Source: a virus. From it: a stretch of 64,000 nt of DNA. Shown here piece after piece: positions 1 through 8,049 of the stretch. The stretch lies in IMG/VR virus record IMGVR_UViG_3300036780_000209, positions 62,001-126,000 of that record. One strand, 5' to 3'. Within the stretch, counting starts at the first letter, position 1. Each line of letters starts with the position of its first letter. The translations under genes and the position numbers were made by a program. The notes under the pieces were generated by a model that did not search any database, had not been told where the DNA came from, and saw only the letters and a list, made by a program, of their open reading frames with translations.

Positions 1-176
1 TCGCCCTCACGTGACATAGCTATATAGAGGTAACCCTTCCTGTCAGCTTGCAGCTTCAAGAAGTTGCCGCCACGGAGCCCGCGCCGTGTCTGCCGGGGGA
101 GGCTCCGAGCGCGCCCGCAGCTAGACACCTCGTACAGCTCCTCCCAGTCCCTGACCGGAAACCAGATCTCGGTCAT
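1..176 (-). CDS. HNH-family homing endonuclease with NUMOD4 motif (partial, runs off the left edge)
   Basis: The reading frame begins with an ATG at 174-176, preceded by an AGGAG ribosome binding site at about 183-187, and stays open to the window edge. The visible N-terminus (MTEIWFPVRDWEELYEVSSC, then GRARSL) matches the NUMOD4 DNA-binding motif, which has the general form W-x-P-V-x-x-x-E-x-L-Y-E-V-S-x-x-G-R-x-R-S. This motif typically precedes an HNH nuclease domain in phage homing endonucleases. The HNH part would lie to the left and is not seen. The gene overlaps the last 56 bases of the giant ADP-ribosyltransferase-like gene in another frame, so it probably inserted into or next to that gene. 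A homing role is inferred from the family. Confidence 0.75.
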   Translation of the reverse strand, partial: MTEIWFPVRDWEELYEVSSCGRARSLPRQTRRGLRGGNFLKLQADRKGYLYIAMSREG

Positions 177-3100
177 CGCGCTCTCCTGGCAGATGATAAT
201 CCGGGTCATTGAGTGCAGAACGCATCAGCTTGTTAAAGAAACCATCAATCTCAGACTCGGAGATAGAAGAGTATCCTGGATTATCCCGATAGAAGGTGGA
301 ATAATTTATTCCTACCAAGATATCCAGGTCGTTATTACCTTCCAGTTCAGGTCCGGTCCAGCGGCTCGCCTCGCTGCCACTCAAATATACCTTGCTCCAA
401 GCCTGCCAGTGGACAAAGCCCTGATCCCGGCAGAAGGCATCCCACTTCTCCATGACGGATTCACGAACTTCCGGCCGCAGCTCGCCGGCCTCGGTGAAGA
501 GCCGGTGGTCCAGGCCATAAGTTGGGCCGAAGATGCCCCGGGCAGGCATCCAGCGAGTGCCCTGGGGCAGCGGAGCGGACAAGCGGCTGACCGGCCCGGC
601 AGTCGCTGCCTCGTGCGAAATCCTGTCGTCGTTTCCCTCGTGAAGACGGGCCTCGATCTGGTGCGGGCGGAAGGCAATCGCCGAAGTATTAGCGGCAGCT
701 CCACGGCTGGACTTCTCGAACTCATTGCCGTAGGTAATGCCGTCATGACCCTGATCTTCGAGGTGCTTCCTGAAGCGCTGGGCGATCTCGTATTTGTCTG
801 GGTGCGCATTCAGCCACCCCATCGCGTAGGTGTGCTGAGCGGTGTGGTGATGGCCCGCGCGCATCGGGTCCGGCTCGCGTCGGTCCCGCATGCGGTCGCC
901 ATGGTCAACGAAGTGATAGGCCGGGATCTCTTCTCTCAGTTCGTCGTGCCAGCCTTCCTTCTGCGCGTCCCGGTACGTCGCCATGTCGAGGTGCTTCTCC
1001 GGATGATTACCCGCCTTCCACTCGTGCTCGTAAACCTCCTGATCCATGTCGTGCTCGGAGTGGTAGTGCTTAGGGTTCCGAATGTTCAGGCGGGCATGCA
1101 CGATATGACCAGCCGGCTGATCGTCAGGGTCTTCCTGCTCGTAATCCGGGTTCCGGTGCTCGCCCTTACTGAATTCTCTGGCAACGTGATGATCAGCGGT
1201 GAAGTGCGATCCCATAAGGGTGTTCCAGTGCGAGGTATCGCTTTCATCGTGATCGAATTCAAGCGGACTGAAGTTATCGAACTTGGCGAAGCGATGCGGG
1301 CTCCCGTGAAACCACTCGCTGCCTTTGGTATGTGGGTTAGCCAGCGGGCGAGGCTGATGCGTCATATCGAAGAGCTTTAGCTGGCTATTCGGAAGCGCCA
1401 CGCCCACCTTGATGTTCCCCTGGTCGCCCTTGGTGATCTCTGGCGAAATTGATTCCACTCGATCCATAGGAATACGCTCACGGGTCCTGATGTAATCGTC
1501 AGCCGAGTGAGTAAACCACTTATCCGCCAGCTCATGGCGGATCTTGAGCACGTGCCCGGTGCCATTCCTGGGCAAGTAGGAGACGGCACTACGCGGATCG
1601 ACGGCCGCATTAGTACCCTCCCAGTCAGCAATCGTCCCGCGCCGGTCTGACTGGAGGTACCCGCGATCACGGGCCTGCGCCAGTTCATCGGCTGAAACGC
1701 CCCGGTAGACATGATGCACGGGCTCATCGCGGACCTTTTTCGGATATGCCAGGGCATTGGTGACCCCGGGGATGCCATGGTCCCAGACCTCGAAGTGAAC
1801 CGGTCCCTCCCCCCTACCCGCCGGGTGGTGAAGCCTGCGCGACTCGCCAGTCTCGACGCTGTATCCACTGCGCGGGTGGATAACCCGGTTAGCCTCTAGC
1901 CGCCTGGGATGGAACCAGTTCTCCAGGTGCTGGTCCAGCTCGTCATTGGTCATGGCCCCCTTGCGCAAACCAGGGAGCGAGACAGCCGCCGTGTGCTCCC
2001 CGGACCAGGAGTCAGTCTGGCCGGTGCGCTTGCGGTTGCCGTACCCGTACCAGGTGATGCCCTTGATCCTGACCGGAGCGTCCTCCCTGAGCGGGATCTC
2101 GCGCTCGCTGCCGCCCCAGCCGCCGTAGTTGGAGACACCTCCCTCTCCCAGGCGTCTCCGGTCGGTCTCTATGTGCCCGACATCGGGCAGCTTCGCATGC
2201 AGAATGACCTTGGTCGAGCCCGGCAGGTTGGTCCTGCGCTCGAAGTCGGCGAAGTGCCGGGACACCTGCTCCGTCGCGGACCAGTGCATGCCGAGGGGCT
2301 TGTCCCTCAGGTGGTCGGCAATCGCCTGGGCCTGCCTGTCCGGGTCCTGGAACTGATCGTGGACGAACCGGTGCACGTCCTCGGGCAGCTCGACCGCCAG
2401 CCCCCGGTGCATCAGCGGCTCGCTGCGCTTCCTGAACCGGAGCTTCCGGAGGTGCTCTCCCCACTGCTCCTCGGCCGACGGAGGCTCCCAGGCCGCCGCC
2501 CCGAGGGACCGCACCCATGCCTTCCCGTCGTCAGTCCGGTCGGTGGAGTGCTTCGCCCGGGGCGTCATCTCCTGGGACCAGTTCCACATGGCCGTGGCCA
2601 GGCCCTTGTGCCGATGCTGCGCGTGCACGTCGATGCTCTCGACCTGGTGCTTCGTGCCCATCCAGGAGAGCTTGCCGACTGCCTGCTCATGATCGGGGTG
2701 CCAGGCCTCGATGACGTGACGGGGCCTGCGCTCTCCCTCGTCCGACGTCCGGTAGCGCATCGTGTAGTCGCCGAACTGCCGCTCGTCACCCTCCTGCTGG
2801 CGGACGGCCACGTGCCGATCCGGGCCGCCTATCCGCTGCCAGGAGTGAGGTTCATGCTCCCATGCTTCAAGACCGTGCTCCTCCCACCGGGATTCATCCA
2901 GGTGCTCAGGCCAGTCCGGGCGATCGGGGAGGGATGCCTCCATGTGGTGAATGCGAACCGGAGCGCCGGACTTGACAAGCGTCTCCTGCTCGTCCTTGTG
3001 GGTAAGTCCTTGCCAGCCGTGCCCTTCTACCATGGCCGAGCGCAGCTCATCGGGATCGCTGACGTGGTGAGACTTCGCGATGCTTCCGTGCATCACGACG

Positions 3101-4125
3101 GGAACGTGCATGTAGAACGGGCTCGGAACTGTTGTCCGCGCCTCGTGAGTCAGCGGATGCGCGAACCTGCGGGCAATGTCCTCCCGCGCCGACCAGTGCT
3201 CTCCCAGGTGCTCACCGACATGCTGGCGGATAAGGTCATGCACCGCCGGATGACCACCTGAACGGTAGGCCCCGGTGATGTCATCCGGGGCCATCTCGAT
3301 GCTGATTCCACGATGCAGTACCTGCCGGGCCGCAGCATTCCGCTCACGCCAGTTGTCCCACTGCTCCTGCTGGGCATCGTCGTCATACAGGGAGCGGAAA
3401 TGCTCGGGCTTTATGCTGGCAGCGGGAATGGAATAGTGCTTTTCCCCGGACGGGAACTCATCCTCCAGGCGGGCCATTTGCTCGGGGACGTGAAGGTGCA
3501 CCGCGTCATTCCCGTAGCCCTTCGCCTGGGCAAAAGGCGCGTTGCTGAAAAACACCACCGGGCGGCCGTGCTCGTCGTTCTCCTCCGGCTTGAACGCCAT
3601 GTCCTTCCAGATGCGGCGGGCACCTGACGGGGAAGTGTGATGCCAGAGATGGATCATCCGGGCGGCAGTCTTCTCCCCGGCCCAGCGGCCCGATCGCTCC
3701 AGGTTGAAGGCGGCGTCGAATTCCTCCGGGGTGGAAGGACGGTGCTCCGTCATCACGGGCGGCTTGCCCGGCTGGTGACGCACCACGACCGGAACGTCAT
3801 GAACTCCGGCCCGCTGCGCGGCATCCAGGCGGTGCATGCCGTTGAAGGTGGTAGGGCCTCCGTGAGCCGGGAAGTCCTCGATCGCCAGGGGGTGCTGCAC
3901 CCCGTTGCGCCGGACATCAGCGGTCAGCTCCCGCCAGTGGCGGCGGCGGGGCGGGTGGTCGTCGCAGTACCCCTGTGGCTCGGACGCGGCCAGGGTGCCG
4001 CTGGCGTCGCAGGGATAGCACTCGTGACCGTCGCGGTGCTCTCCCGAGCCCTGGCAGCACGCGCAGGACTTCCGGCCGCGACCCGGGCGGGCAGCCCCGA
4101 AGTGAGCGAGCAGGTCGGCAGTCAT
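121..4125 (-). CDS. Giant multidomain protein: zinc motifs, ParB-like domain, several ADP-ribosyltransferase-like regions, GNAT, nucleotidyltransferase-like C-terminus
   Basis: The ORF has 1334 codons and starts at an ATG with AGGAGGG about 4 bases upstream. Two DnaJ-type zinc motifs lie at residues 21-43 (CACCQGSG, CYPCDASG). A ParB/sulfiredoxin-like stretch follows at about 63-116 (FNGMHRLDAAQRAG). Several regions look like phage or toxin ADP-ribosyltransferases, near residues 158-250 (LWHHTS), 267-380 (LHRGI, EHWSA), 565-700 (MHRGL, MHWSA), 775-895 (VYRGVS) and 945-1100 (WFHGSP, SHFTAD). A GNAT acetyltransferase-like segment sits near 440-560 (HRHKGLATAMW). The C-terminus has a nucleotidyltransferase-like motif (GNNDLDILVG) but ends soon after it, where the HNH gene begins, so the last domain may be truncated. 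It lies downstream of terL and a small zinc protein. It could be an injected virion effector or a host-modifying enzyme. Domain calls are by eye; exact boundaries and activity are not established. Confidence 0.7.
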   Translation of the reverse strand: MTADLLAHFGAARPGRGRKSCACCQGSGEHRDGHECYPCDASGTLAASEPQGYCDDHPPRRRHWRELTADVRRNGVQHPLAIEDFPAHGGPTTFNGMHRLDAAQRAGVHDVPVVVRHQPGKPPVMTEHRPSTPEEFDAAFNLERSGRWAGEKTAARMIHLWHHTSPSGARRIWKDMAFKPEENDEHGRPVVFFSNAPFAQAKGYGNDAVHLHVPEQMARLEDEFPSGEKHYSIPAASIKPEHFRSLYDDDAQQEQWDNWRERNAAARQVLHRGISIEMAPDDITGAYRSGGHPAVHDLIRQHVGEHLGEHWSAREDIARRFAHPLTHEARTTVPSPFYMHVPVVMHGSIAKSHHVSDPDELRSAMVEGHGWQGLTHKDEQETLVKSGAPVRIHHMEASLPDRPDWPEHLDESRWEEHGLEAWEHEPHSWQRIGGPDRHVAVRQQEGDERQFGDYTMRYRTSDEGERRPRHVIEAWHPDHEQAVGKLSWMGTKHQVESIDVHAQHRHKGLATAMWNWSQEMTPRAKHSTDRTDDGKAWVRSLGAAAWEPPSAEEQWGEHLRKLRFRKRSEPLMHRGLAVELPEDVHRFVHDQFQDPDRQAQAIADHLRDKPLGMHWSATEQVSRHFADFERRTNLPGSTKVILHAKLPDVGHIETDRRRLGEGGVSNYGGWGGSEREIPLREDAPVRIKGITWYGYGNRKRTGQTDSWSGEHTAAVSLPGLRKGAMTNDELDQHLENWFHPRRLEANRVIHPRSGYSVETGESRRLHHPAGRGEGPVHFEVWDHGIPGVTNALAYPKKVRDEPVHHVYRGVSADELAQARDRGYLQSDRRGTIADWEGTNAAVDPRSAVSYLPRNGTGHVLKIRHELADKWFTHSADDYIRTRERIPMDRVESISPEITKGDQGNIKVGVALPNSQLKLFDMTHQPRPLANPHTKGSEWFHGSPHRFAKFDNFSPLEFDHDESDTSHWNTLMGSHFTADHHVAREFSKGEHRNPDYEQEDPDDQPAGHIVHARLNIRNPKHYHSEHDMDQEVYEHEWKAGNHPEKHLDMATYRDAQKEGWHDELREEIPAYHFVDHGDRMRDRREPDPMRAGHHHTAQHTYAMGWLNAHPDKYEIAQRFRKHLEDQGHDGITYGNEFEKSSRGAAANTSAIAFRPHQIEARLHEGNDDRISHEAATAGPVSRLSAPLPQGTRWMPARGIFGPTYGLDHRLFTEAGELRPEVRESVMEKWDAFCRDQGFVHWQAWSKVYLSGSEASRWTGPELEGNNDLDILVGINYSTFYRDNPGYSSISESEIDGFFNKLMRSALNDPDYHLPGERDDRDLVSGQGLGGAVRGV

Positions 4126-4150
4126 TCTTCCCTCCTGCTACTTCCGTGCT

Positions 4151-4303
4151 CTACTTCATCGCGGGCTCAGGCTCCGCCTGGAACTCCGGGCACGGGCCGG
4201 CCTCGCCTCCCTTGCATCCCACTGCCTTGCAGGGCGTGGTGCCGTTGCCGTGGAGTGACCACGGGTGGTTGCAACGAGAGCACTTACCGGGATTCACCGG
4301 CAT
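4151..4303 (-). CDS. Small cysteine-rich (zinc-binding-like) protein, 50 aa
   Basis: A 50-residue frame starts at ATG 4301-4303 with GAAGAGGTGA as a weak ribosome binding site, and ends in TAG. Cysteines at residues 8, 11, 25, 30 and 38, with the motif CSRCNHPWSLH, suggest a small zinc ribbon or knuckle. It fills the gap between terL and the giant ADP-ribosyltransferase-like gene in the same direction, so it is probably co-transcribed with the latter. No function can be assigned. The regular cysteine spacing and tight fit make a real gene likely. Confidence 0.65.
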   Translation of the reverse strand: MPVNPGKCSRCNHPWSLHGNGTTPCKAVGCKGGEAGPCPEFQAEPEPAMK

Positions 4304-4327
4304 AAGGTATTCACCTCTTCACGTCAA

Positions 4328-4344
4328 GATATTGCAAGCTACCC
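4328..4344. repeat. 17-bp near-repeat, copy 1 (partner at 19005-19021)
   Basis: GATATTGCAAGCTACCC here matches GATCTTGTAAGCTACCC at 19005-19021 in 15 of 17 positions, in the same orientation. Both copies lie just downstream of a minus-strand stop codon or over it, and upstream of another minus-strand gene. Role unknown; chance similarity is possible. Confidence 0.4.
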
Positions 4345-4348
4345 AGTT

Positions 4349-4378
4349 AGTGTAGTGACTGGGGGTGAGCCTGATCAA
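4349..4378 (-). promoter_or_regulatory. Candidate promoter for the small cysteine-rich and giant ADP-ribosyltransferase-like genes
   Basis: On the minus strand TTGATC (4373-4378) is followed after 18 bases by TACACT (4349-4354), an acceptable sigma-70-type pair. It overlaps the end of terL. A short inverted repeat, CCCAGT (4342-4347) and ACTGGG (4358-4363), brackets the -10 and could be an operator or a weak hairpin. Confidence 0.3.
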
Positions 4379-6477
4379 GATCGCGACATCCGGCGCGGCG
4401 AGGTGCCCCTGCCCCCGTAGCCTGCCCCGGGACGGCCCGTGCGCCCCATGCCGGAGTGCAGGCCCCGGTGCATCCCCGACTGGCCGAGCGCCAGGCCGAA
4501 CGGGTTGGAGAACTGGCCCGGGTCGAACCGCTTGTACGGGTCGTCGCCGCCGGGGAGACTCAGGCCGGGCCGCTGGCGGGCCAGGTCGCGGCCGAGGAAG
4601 GTGCCCATCTGCTCGCCGAGCAGGGCGGCCGTGACGATCGCGACGCAGTCGGCGATGTCCTTGGTCTGGACCGGGCCCGAGGTAGGGCAGATGACCTTGG
4701 ACTGGCCCTCGGGCTTCTGGAGGAACTTCAGCTCCTGGGCCGCCTCCATGTGCACCGGGGCATGCACCAGCCCCATGTTCAGGCATGCCTTGAAGGTCTC
4801 GTAGGTACTCCAGTTCAGGGCGGCCGTGGCATCGCGGACATAGACCTGGACGTTCTTCTGCAGGTGCCCGGCCCGGACGCGCTTCTGCAGCGCCTGGACC
4901 GTGGCCGGGGCATTGAACTGGTCGAACGTCAGCTCGTCCGGCTGGAACCTGGTGACCACGTTGGAGTAGATCCACTCGATGATCTCGTCGTAGTCCACGA
5001 AGTGATCGTCGTAATCCGCCGGATCCCAGAAGTGGATGAGGTCGAACACCGCGTGATTCAGGCCGTCGGGGCCGGGCTCCTCGTGGGCCAGGGCAAAGCC
5101 GAACCGGCAGTTGACGTTCGAGGGGTCACCGTGCGCCCGGTAGCTGACCAGGAGGGGTCCCCGGACCTGGTTCTCCAGGTGCGGCGGTCCCCAGTCAGGG
5201 TGGCGCTCGCCCCAGTCGGCGAACATGCCGTCCACCCGGGCGGCAGCCAGGTAGGCGTCCATCGCGGTAGCCCAGTTGGACAGGCGCTCCACCCGGAAGG
5301 CGTCCGGATTGGCGCGCTCCTCCTTGCGCATGTTGTCGTCGTAGGCCTGGATCGCCCCGCGCAGCTTTCGGAAGCGGGGAACTTCGGCGTGCTCCTGCAG
5401 GTCCCCCGTGAAGCCAGGCGGGAAGATCTCCAGCTCGTGCGCCCGCTCCCAGTCCTTGTACGGCCCCCAGGAGGGGAGCTGCAGCATGAGCTTGTTCTGG
5501 TAGACCGCCATGAGCTGGTCGTCGTGCAGCTCGCGCTGCAGGGACAGCTCCCACAGCTCGTAGAAGCGCCCTGTCATCTCCCAGGTGGAGCTGGGCAGGA
5601 TGATGAAGGCGTCGGTGCCGAACTGGTCCAGGGACGGGGTGGCGGCATTGTAGACGGCACCGAACTCGCGGGTGATCCCCGCGTTCTTGACGTGGGCGGC
5701 CTCGTCGAACCCGACCAGGAAGCCGGCCTGGCCACGGGGAGCCACCAGGGTGGACTCCCGGGGGACGATCGAGAAGCTCGCCATGTCCCGGGTCGTCCGG
5801 ATGCCCCGGGCTGCCATCTTCCGCATCCGGACGAAATCATAGGGAGCGTAAACCGTCAGCGATTCCGCCAGGGGGGCGGAAATGTATTCCGTGAAGCACG
5901 GGGCCGTCGTGATGACGTTGTAAAGGTCCCCCCAGAGGTTTTCCTTGGCCTGCTCCCTCTTGCTCGCGAAGATCATTGCCGAGAGCTGCTTGTTCGGGTC
6001 AATGCCGTAGTATTCCTGGGGGTTTCCCTTGGCCAGGTAATTCCAGAGCACGTAGGCCATGGCCAGGGAAGAGACATAGCCTTTAGCGCCACGGCGGCCG
6101 ATTGCCAGGATAACCTCGCGGAACCACCGGTAATTGTGTGCTTTCAGCCACGCGATCCGCTCGTAGACATCAGGCTGGATCCCGTTGGTGCGGGCCGTGA
6201 ACTTATTCTCGACTCCGGCGTCAGGGTTGGTCTCGTTGAAGTCGTTGATCCACTCTGCGATGACCTGGTGGTCGTAATCGGTGAACAGGTCGTCGCGGAG
6301 GAAGATGATCTTGAGCAGGGTTGCCTGGCGGGGGTAGAGATTGGGCTTGTCCAGCCAGTGCTCGCTGAGGACGAAGGTGATCGGGTCCGGGACCGGGAGG
6401 TTGTCGTACCACCCGAGCACCTCCAGGGGGTTCATCCCTCCGGTGTCGGGAGCCTCCCAGAAGCCGGGCCTCGGCAT
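4375..6477 (-). CDS. terL: Terminase large subunit
   Basis: This 700-residue protein is the ATPase-nuclease motor that packages DNA into the prohead. The ATPase domain shows a degenerate Walker A (IGRRGAKGYVSS) and a clear Walker B (LVGFDEAAH). The C-terminal half has acidic residues consistent with the RNase H-like nuclease domain (HFWDPADYDDHFVDYDE). The first plausible ATG (6475-6477) sits two bases after the stop of the preceding gene, so translation is probably coupled; no good Shine-Dalgarno is visible. An upstream ATG in frame would overlap the previous gene by 93 bases and is less likely. The last 60 residues are rich in Gly, Arg and Pro and are probably disordered. Confidence 0.9.
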   Translation of the reverse strand: MPRPGFWEAPDTGGMNPLEVLGWYDNLPVPDPITFVLSEHWLDKPNLYPRQATLLKIIFLRDDLFTDYDHQVIAEWINDFNETNPDAGVENKFTARTNGIQPDVYERIAWLKAHNYRWFREVILAIGRRGAKGYVSSLAMAYVLWNYLAKGNPQEYYGIDPNKQLSAMIFASKREQAKENLWGDLYNVITTAPCFTEYISAPLAESLTVYAPYDFVRMRKMAARGIRTTRDMASFSIVPRESTLVAPRGQAGFLVGFDEAAHVKNAGITREFGAVYNAATPSLDQFGTDAFIILPSSTWEMTGRFYELWELSLQRELHDDQLMAVYQNKLMLQLPSWGPYKDWERAHELEIFPPGFTGDLQEHAEVPRFRKLRGAIQAYDDNMRKEERANPDAFRVERLSNWATAMDAYLAAARVDGMFADWGERHPDWGPPHLENQVRGPLLVSYRAHGDPSNVNCRFGFALAHEEPGPDGLNHAVFDLIHFWDPADYDDHFVDYDEIIEWIYSNVVTRFQPDELTFDQFNAPATVQALQKRVRAGHLQKNVQVYVRDATAALNWSTYETFKACLNMGLVHAPVHMEAAQELKFLQKPEGQSKVICPTSGPVQTKDIADCVAIVTAALLGEQMGTFLGRDLARQRPGLSLPGGDDPYKRFDPGQFSNPFGLALGQSGMHRGLHSGMGRTGRPGAGYGGRGTSPRRMSRS

Positions 6478-6478
6478 C

Positions 6479-6910
6479 TCAGTGAGAGTGCCCGTGCGAG
6501 TGCGGGTGACCATGTCCGTGAGAACGGCCGTGATCCATGCCGCCGCCGGCCCTGAACTTCTTGAAGGCATCCCCCTGGTCGGTCCTGATGACCTCGCCCT
6601 TGTCCTGGCCCGGCAGCTCCAGGATGTTCTGGGTGACCTCCCAGACCTGGCGGTCCGGGTCGAAGGAGCTGAGGCGGCCGGTCACGGTGACCTCGGGCAT
6701 CGCCGATCCGGCCTGAACGACGCCCCCGACGGCGTAGCTATGCCAGTTCACGTCCACCGCGAAGCCGATGTCCTCGAAGCGGCTCCGGATCTCGCGCTCG
6801 AAGGCCTCGTAGTTGTGCGCCTTCAGGCGAGCCCGGTCCTGCAGGACGGAGAGGATCTTCGTGATCTCATCGACCTCGGAGTCAAGTACTTCTAGTACGC
6901 TGTTACCCAT
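6479..6910 (-). CDS. Conserved-looking phage protein with histidine-rich C-terminus
   Basis: The 143-residue protein lies immediately before terL. Its N-terminal half reads as helices (VLEVLDSEVDEITKILSVL), followed by a mixed region with VTVTGRLSSFDP. The C-terminus ends in an unusual histidine tail (MDHGRSHGHGHPHSHGHSH) that could bind metal. The ATG at 6908-6910 was chosen because upstream codons fall inside the oppositely oriented HNH gene; GCAGGTG lies about 12 bases upstream. That ATG is complementary to the start codon of the HNH gene, so the two genes diverge from a shared CATG. Position suggests a role in packaging or head assembly, but that is inference. Confidence 0.7.
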   Translation of the reverse strand: MGNSVLEVLDSEVDEITKILSVLQDRARLKAHNYEAFEREIRSRFEDIGFAVDVNWHSYAVGGVVQAGSAMPEVTVTGRLSSFDPDRQVWEVTQNILELPGQDKGEVIRTDQGDAFKKFRAGGGMDHGRSHGHGHPHSHGHSH

Positions 6911-7442
6911 GAGCGATAGCACCTGCCTGGTTCCTGGTTGCCTGAGGCCAATAAAGACGTACGGCATGTGCAATGGGCATCATCAGCGATGGTGGCGCTG
7001 CGGAGGAAGACTTCCCGAAAAGCCCCAGACTAATGAGACATGGCTCACTATCCCCGGATACGAAGGATGTTATGAAGTCTCTGACTGGGGACGAATCTGG
7101 AGCATCCGACATTTGCGCATGCTTATCCAGACGGAGACCTCTGGCGGTTACCTTCAGGTGACCTTGTGCAGGAACAAGACTCGGCAACAGACAGCGGTTC
7201 ACCAACTTGTAGCGCTCACGTTCATCGGGCCAGTCCCGGCGGGGGAAGAAGTTTGCCACAGAGATGACATCCAGATTCACAACATCCCCAGCAACCTGGA
7301 GTATGGAACCCGGGCTTATAACGCCCAGCAATCGGCAGAGCGCAGAAGGCACAGAAACAGCCGAAAGGAAAAATGCCCAGCATGCGGCCGGGACTACAAG
7401 TCTGAGGGCAAGGACAAGCGGCGTTGCCGACATCATGACTGA
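6909..7442 (+). CDS. HNH homing endonuclease with N-terminal zinc motif and NUMOD4
   Basis: The 177-residue protein is on the strand opposite to its neighbours. Residues 6-33 form a small zinc-finger-like unit (CLVPGCLRPIKTYGMCNGHH). A NUMOD4 motif follows (ETWLTIPGYEGCYEVSDWGR), then an HNH nuclease core (ALTFIGPVPAGEEVCHRDD, then NIPSNLEYGT) and a C-terminal CPAC motif. It is expected to be a site-specific nicking or cutting enzyme that promotes its own spread. It separates the likely terminase small subunit from the genes leading to terL. Some phages use HNH proteins next to terminase in cos cleavage, but the opposite orientation favours a homing insertion. No Shine-Dalgarno is seen. TACGCT at 6896-6901 is placed for a leaderless transcript. 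Confidence 0.9.
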   Translation: MSDSTCLVPGCLRPIKTYGMCNGHHQRWWRCGGRLPEKPQTNETWLTIPGYEGCYEVSDWGRIWSIRHLRMLIQTETSGGYLQVTLCRNKTRQQTAVHQLVALTFIGPVPAGEEVCHRDDIQIHNIPSNLEYGTRAYNAQQSAERRRHRNSRKEKCPACGRDYKSEGKDKRRCRHHD

Positions 7443-7446
7443 CTCC

Positions 7447-8049
7447 TCACCCCTCACTCTCCTTCCCGGCCAGGACAGGCTGCTGGCCGGTGATGATCGT
7501 CCGCATCCTCGGCGAGGCATAGGCGTCCTCGACGAAACTGCGCCACTGGGGCGGGCTCAGGTAGCCCTGGACCAGCTCGACCAGTTCCATCAGGGCGGCC
7601 TGCCACACGGAGGCGTCGATGCTGTTCTGCTGGGCGGCCTTGTCGATCTGGAGCTGCAGGCTCATCGCCTTGAGCAGGTCCTTGGCAGTGACCTCGATCT
7701 CGCCGCTGGCCAGGCGGGCGTACCCGGCCTGGATCATCGCCTGGGCAGCGTCCGGGACCTTGACCAGGGACAGGTCCTCAGTCCCGTTCTTCCGGCTTTC
7801 GAGCTGCATCCGCATCTGGAGGTGCGGGGCGGCCAGGTGCTCGGTGTGGTCCCTGATGATCTCCGGGTGCGGGCAGGCCGGCCTGCGCCCCTTGAGGAGC
7901 TGGCGGATCGCGGCCGTCGAGTAGCCCTGGGAGAGCATGTCGTCGATCTGGATCAGCCACGGCGACCGGCAGCAGGCGCAGCCGGGGTCAAACGGCTTGT
8001 CGTATTCCCTGCCCCCGATGGAAACCGTCCGGACCTCGATGTCATTCAT
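7447..8049 (-). CDS. Probable terminase small subunit (DNA-binding)
   Basis: The 200-residue protein starts at ATG 8047-8049, which overlaps the end of the preceding gene. Near the N-terminus a cysteine pair (CACC) is followed by a helix-turn-helix-like segment (QGYSTAAIRQLLKGRR) and a conserved-looking histidine region. The rest is mostly helical (LLKAMSLQLQIDKAAQQ). This layout, with a small DNA-binding domain, a helical oligomerisation part and a position just upstream of terL, fits a terminase small subunit. Another phage DNA-binding protein cannot be excluded. The HNH gene lies between it and the terL pair. Confidence 0.5.
   Translation of the reverse strand: MNDIEVRTVSIGGREYDKPFDPGCACCRSPWLIQIDDMLSQGYSTAAIRQLLKGRRPACPHPEIIRDHTEHLAAPHLQMRMQLESRKNGTEDLSLVKVPDAAQAMIQAGYARLASGEIEVTAKDLLKAMSLQLQIDKAAQQNSIDASVWQAALMELVELVQGYLSPPQWRSFVEDAYASPRMRTIITGQQPVLAGKESEG

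Noticed and set aside
1-176. Group I intron around the HNH gene
   Set aside because: No intron core is visible in the available bases and the HNH start is directly at the disrupted site; a freestanding insertion is simpler, though sequence to the left would decide.
4456-6555. A 699-codon open frame on the plus strand
   Set aside because: It is antisense to the terminase large subunit, which has clear ATPase motifs; the plus frame shows only compositional sequence.
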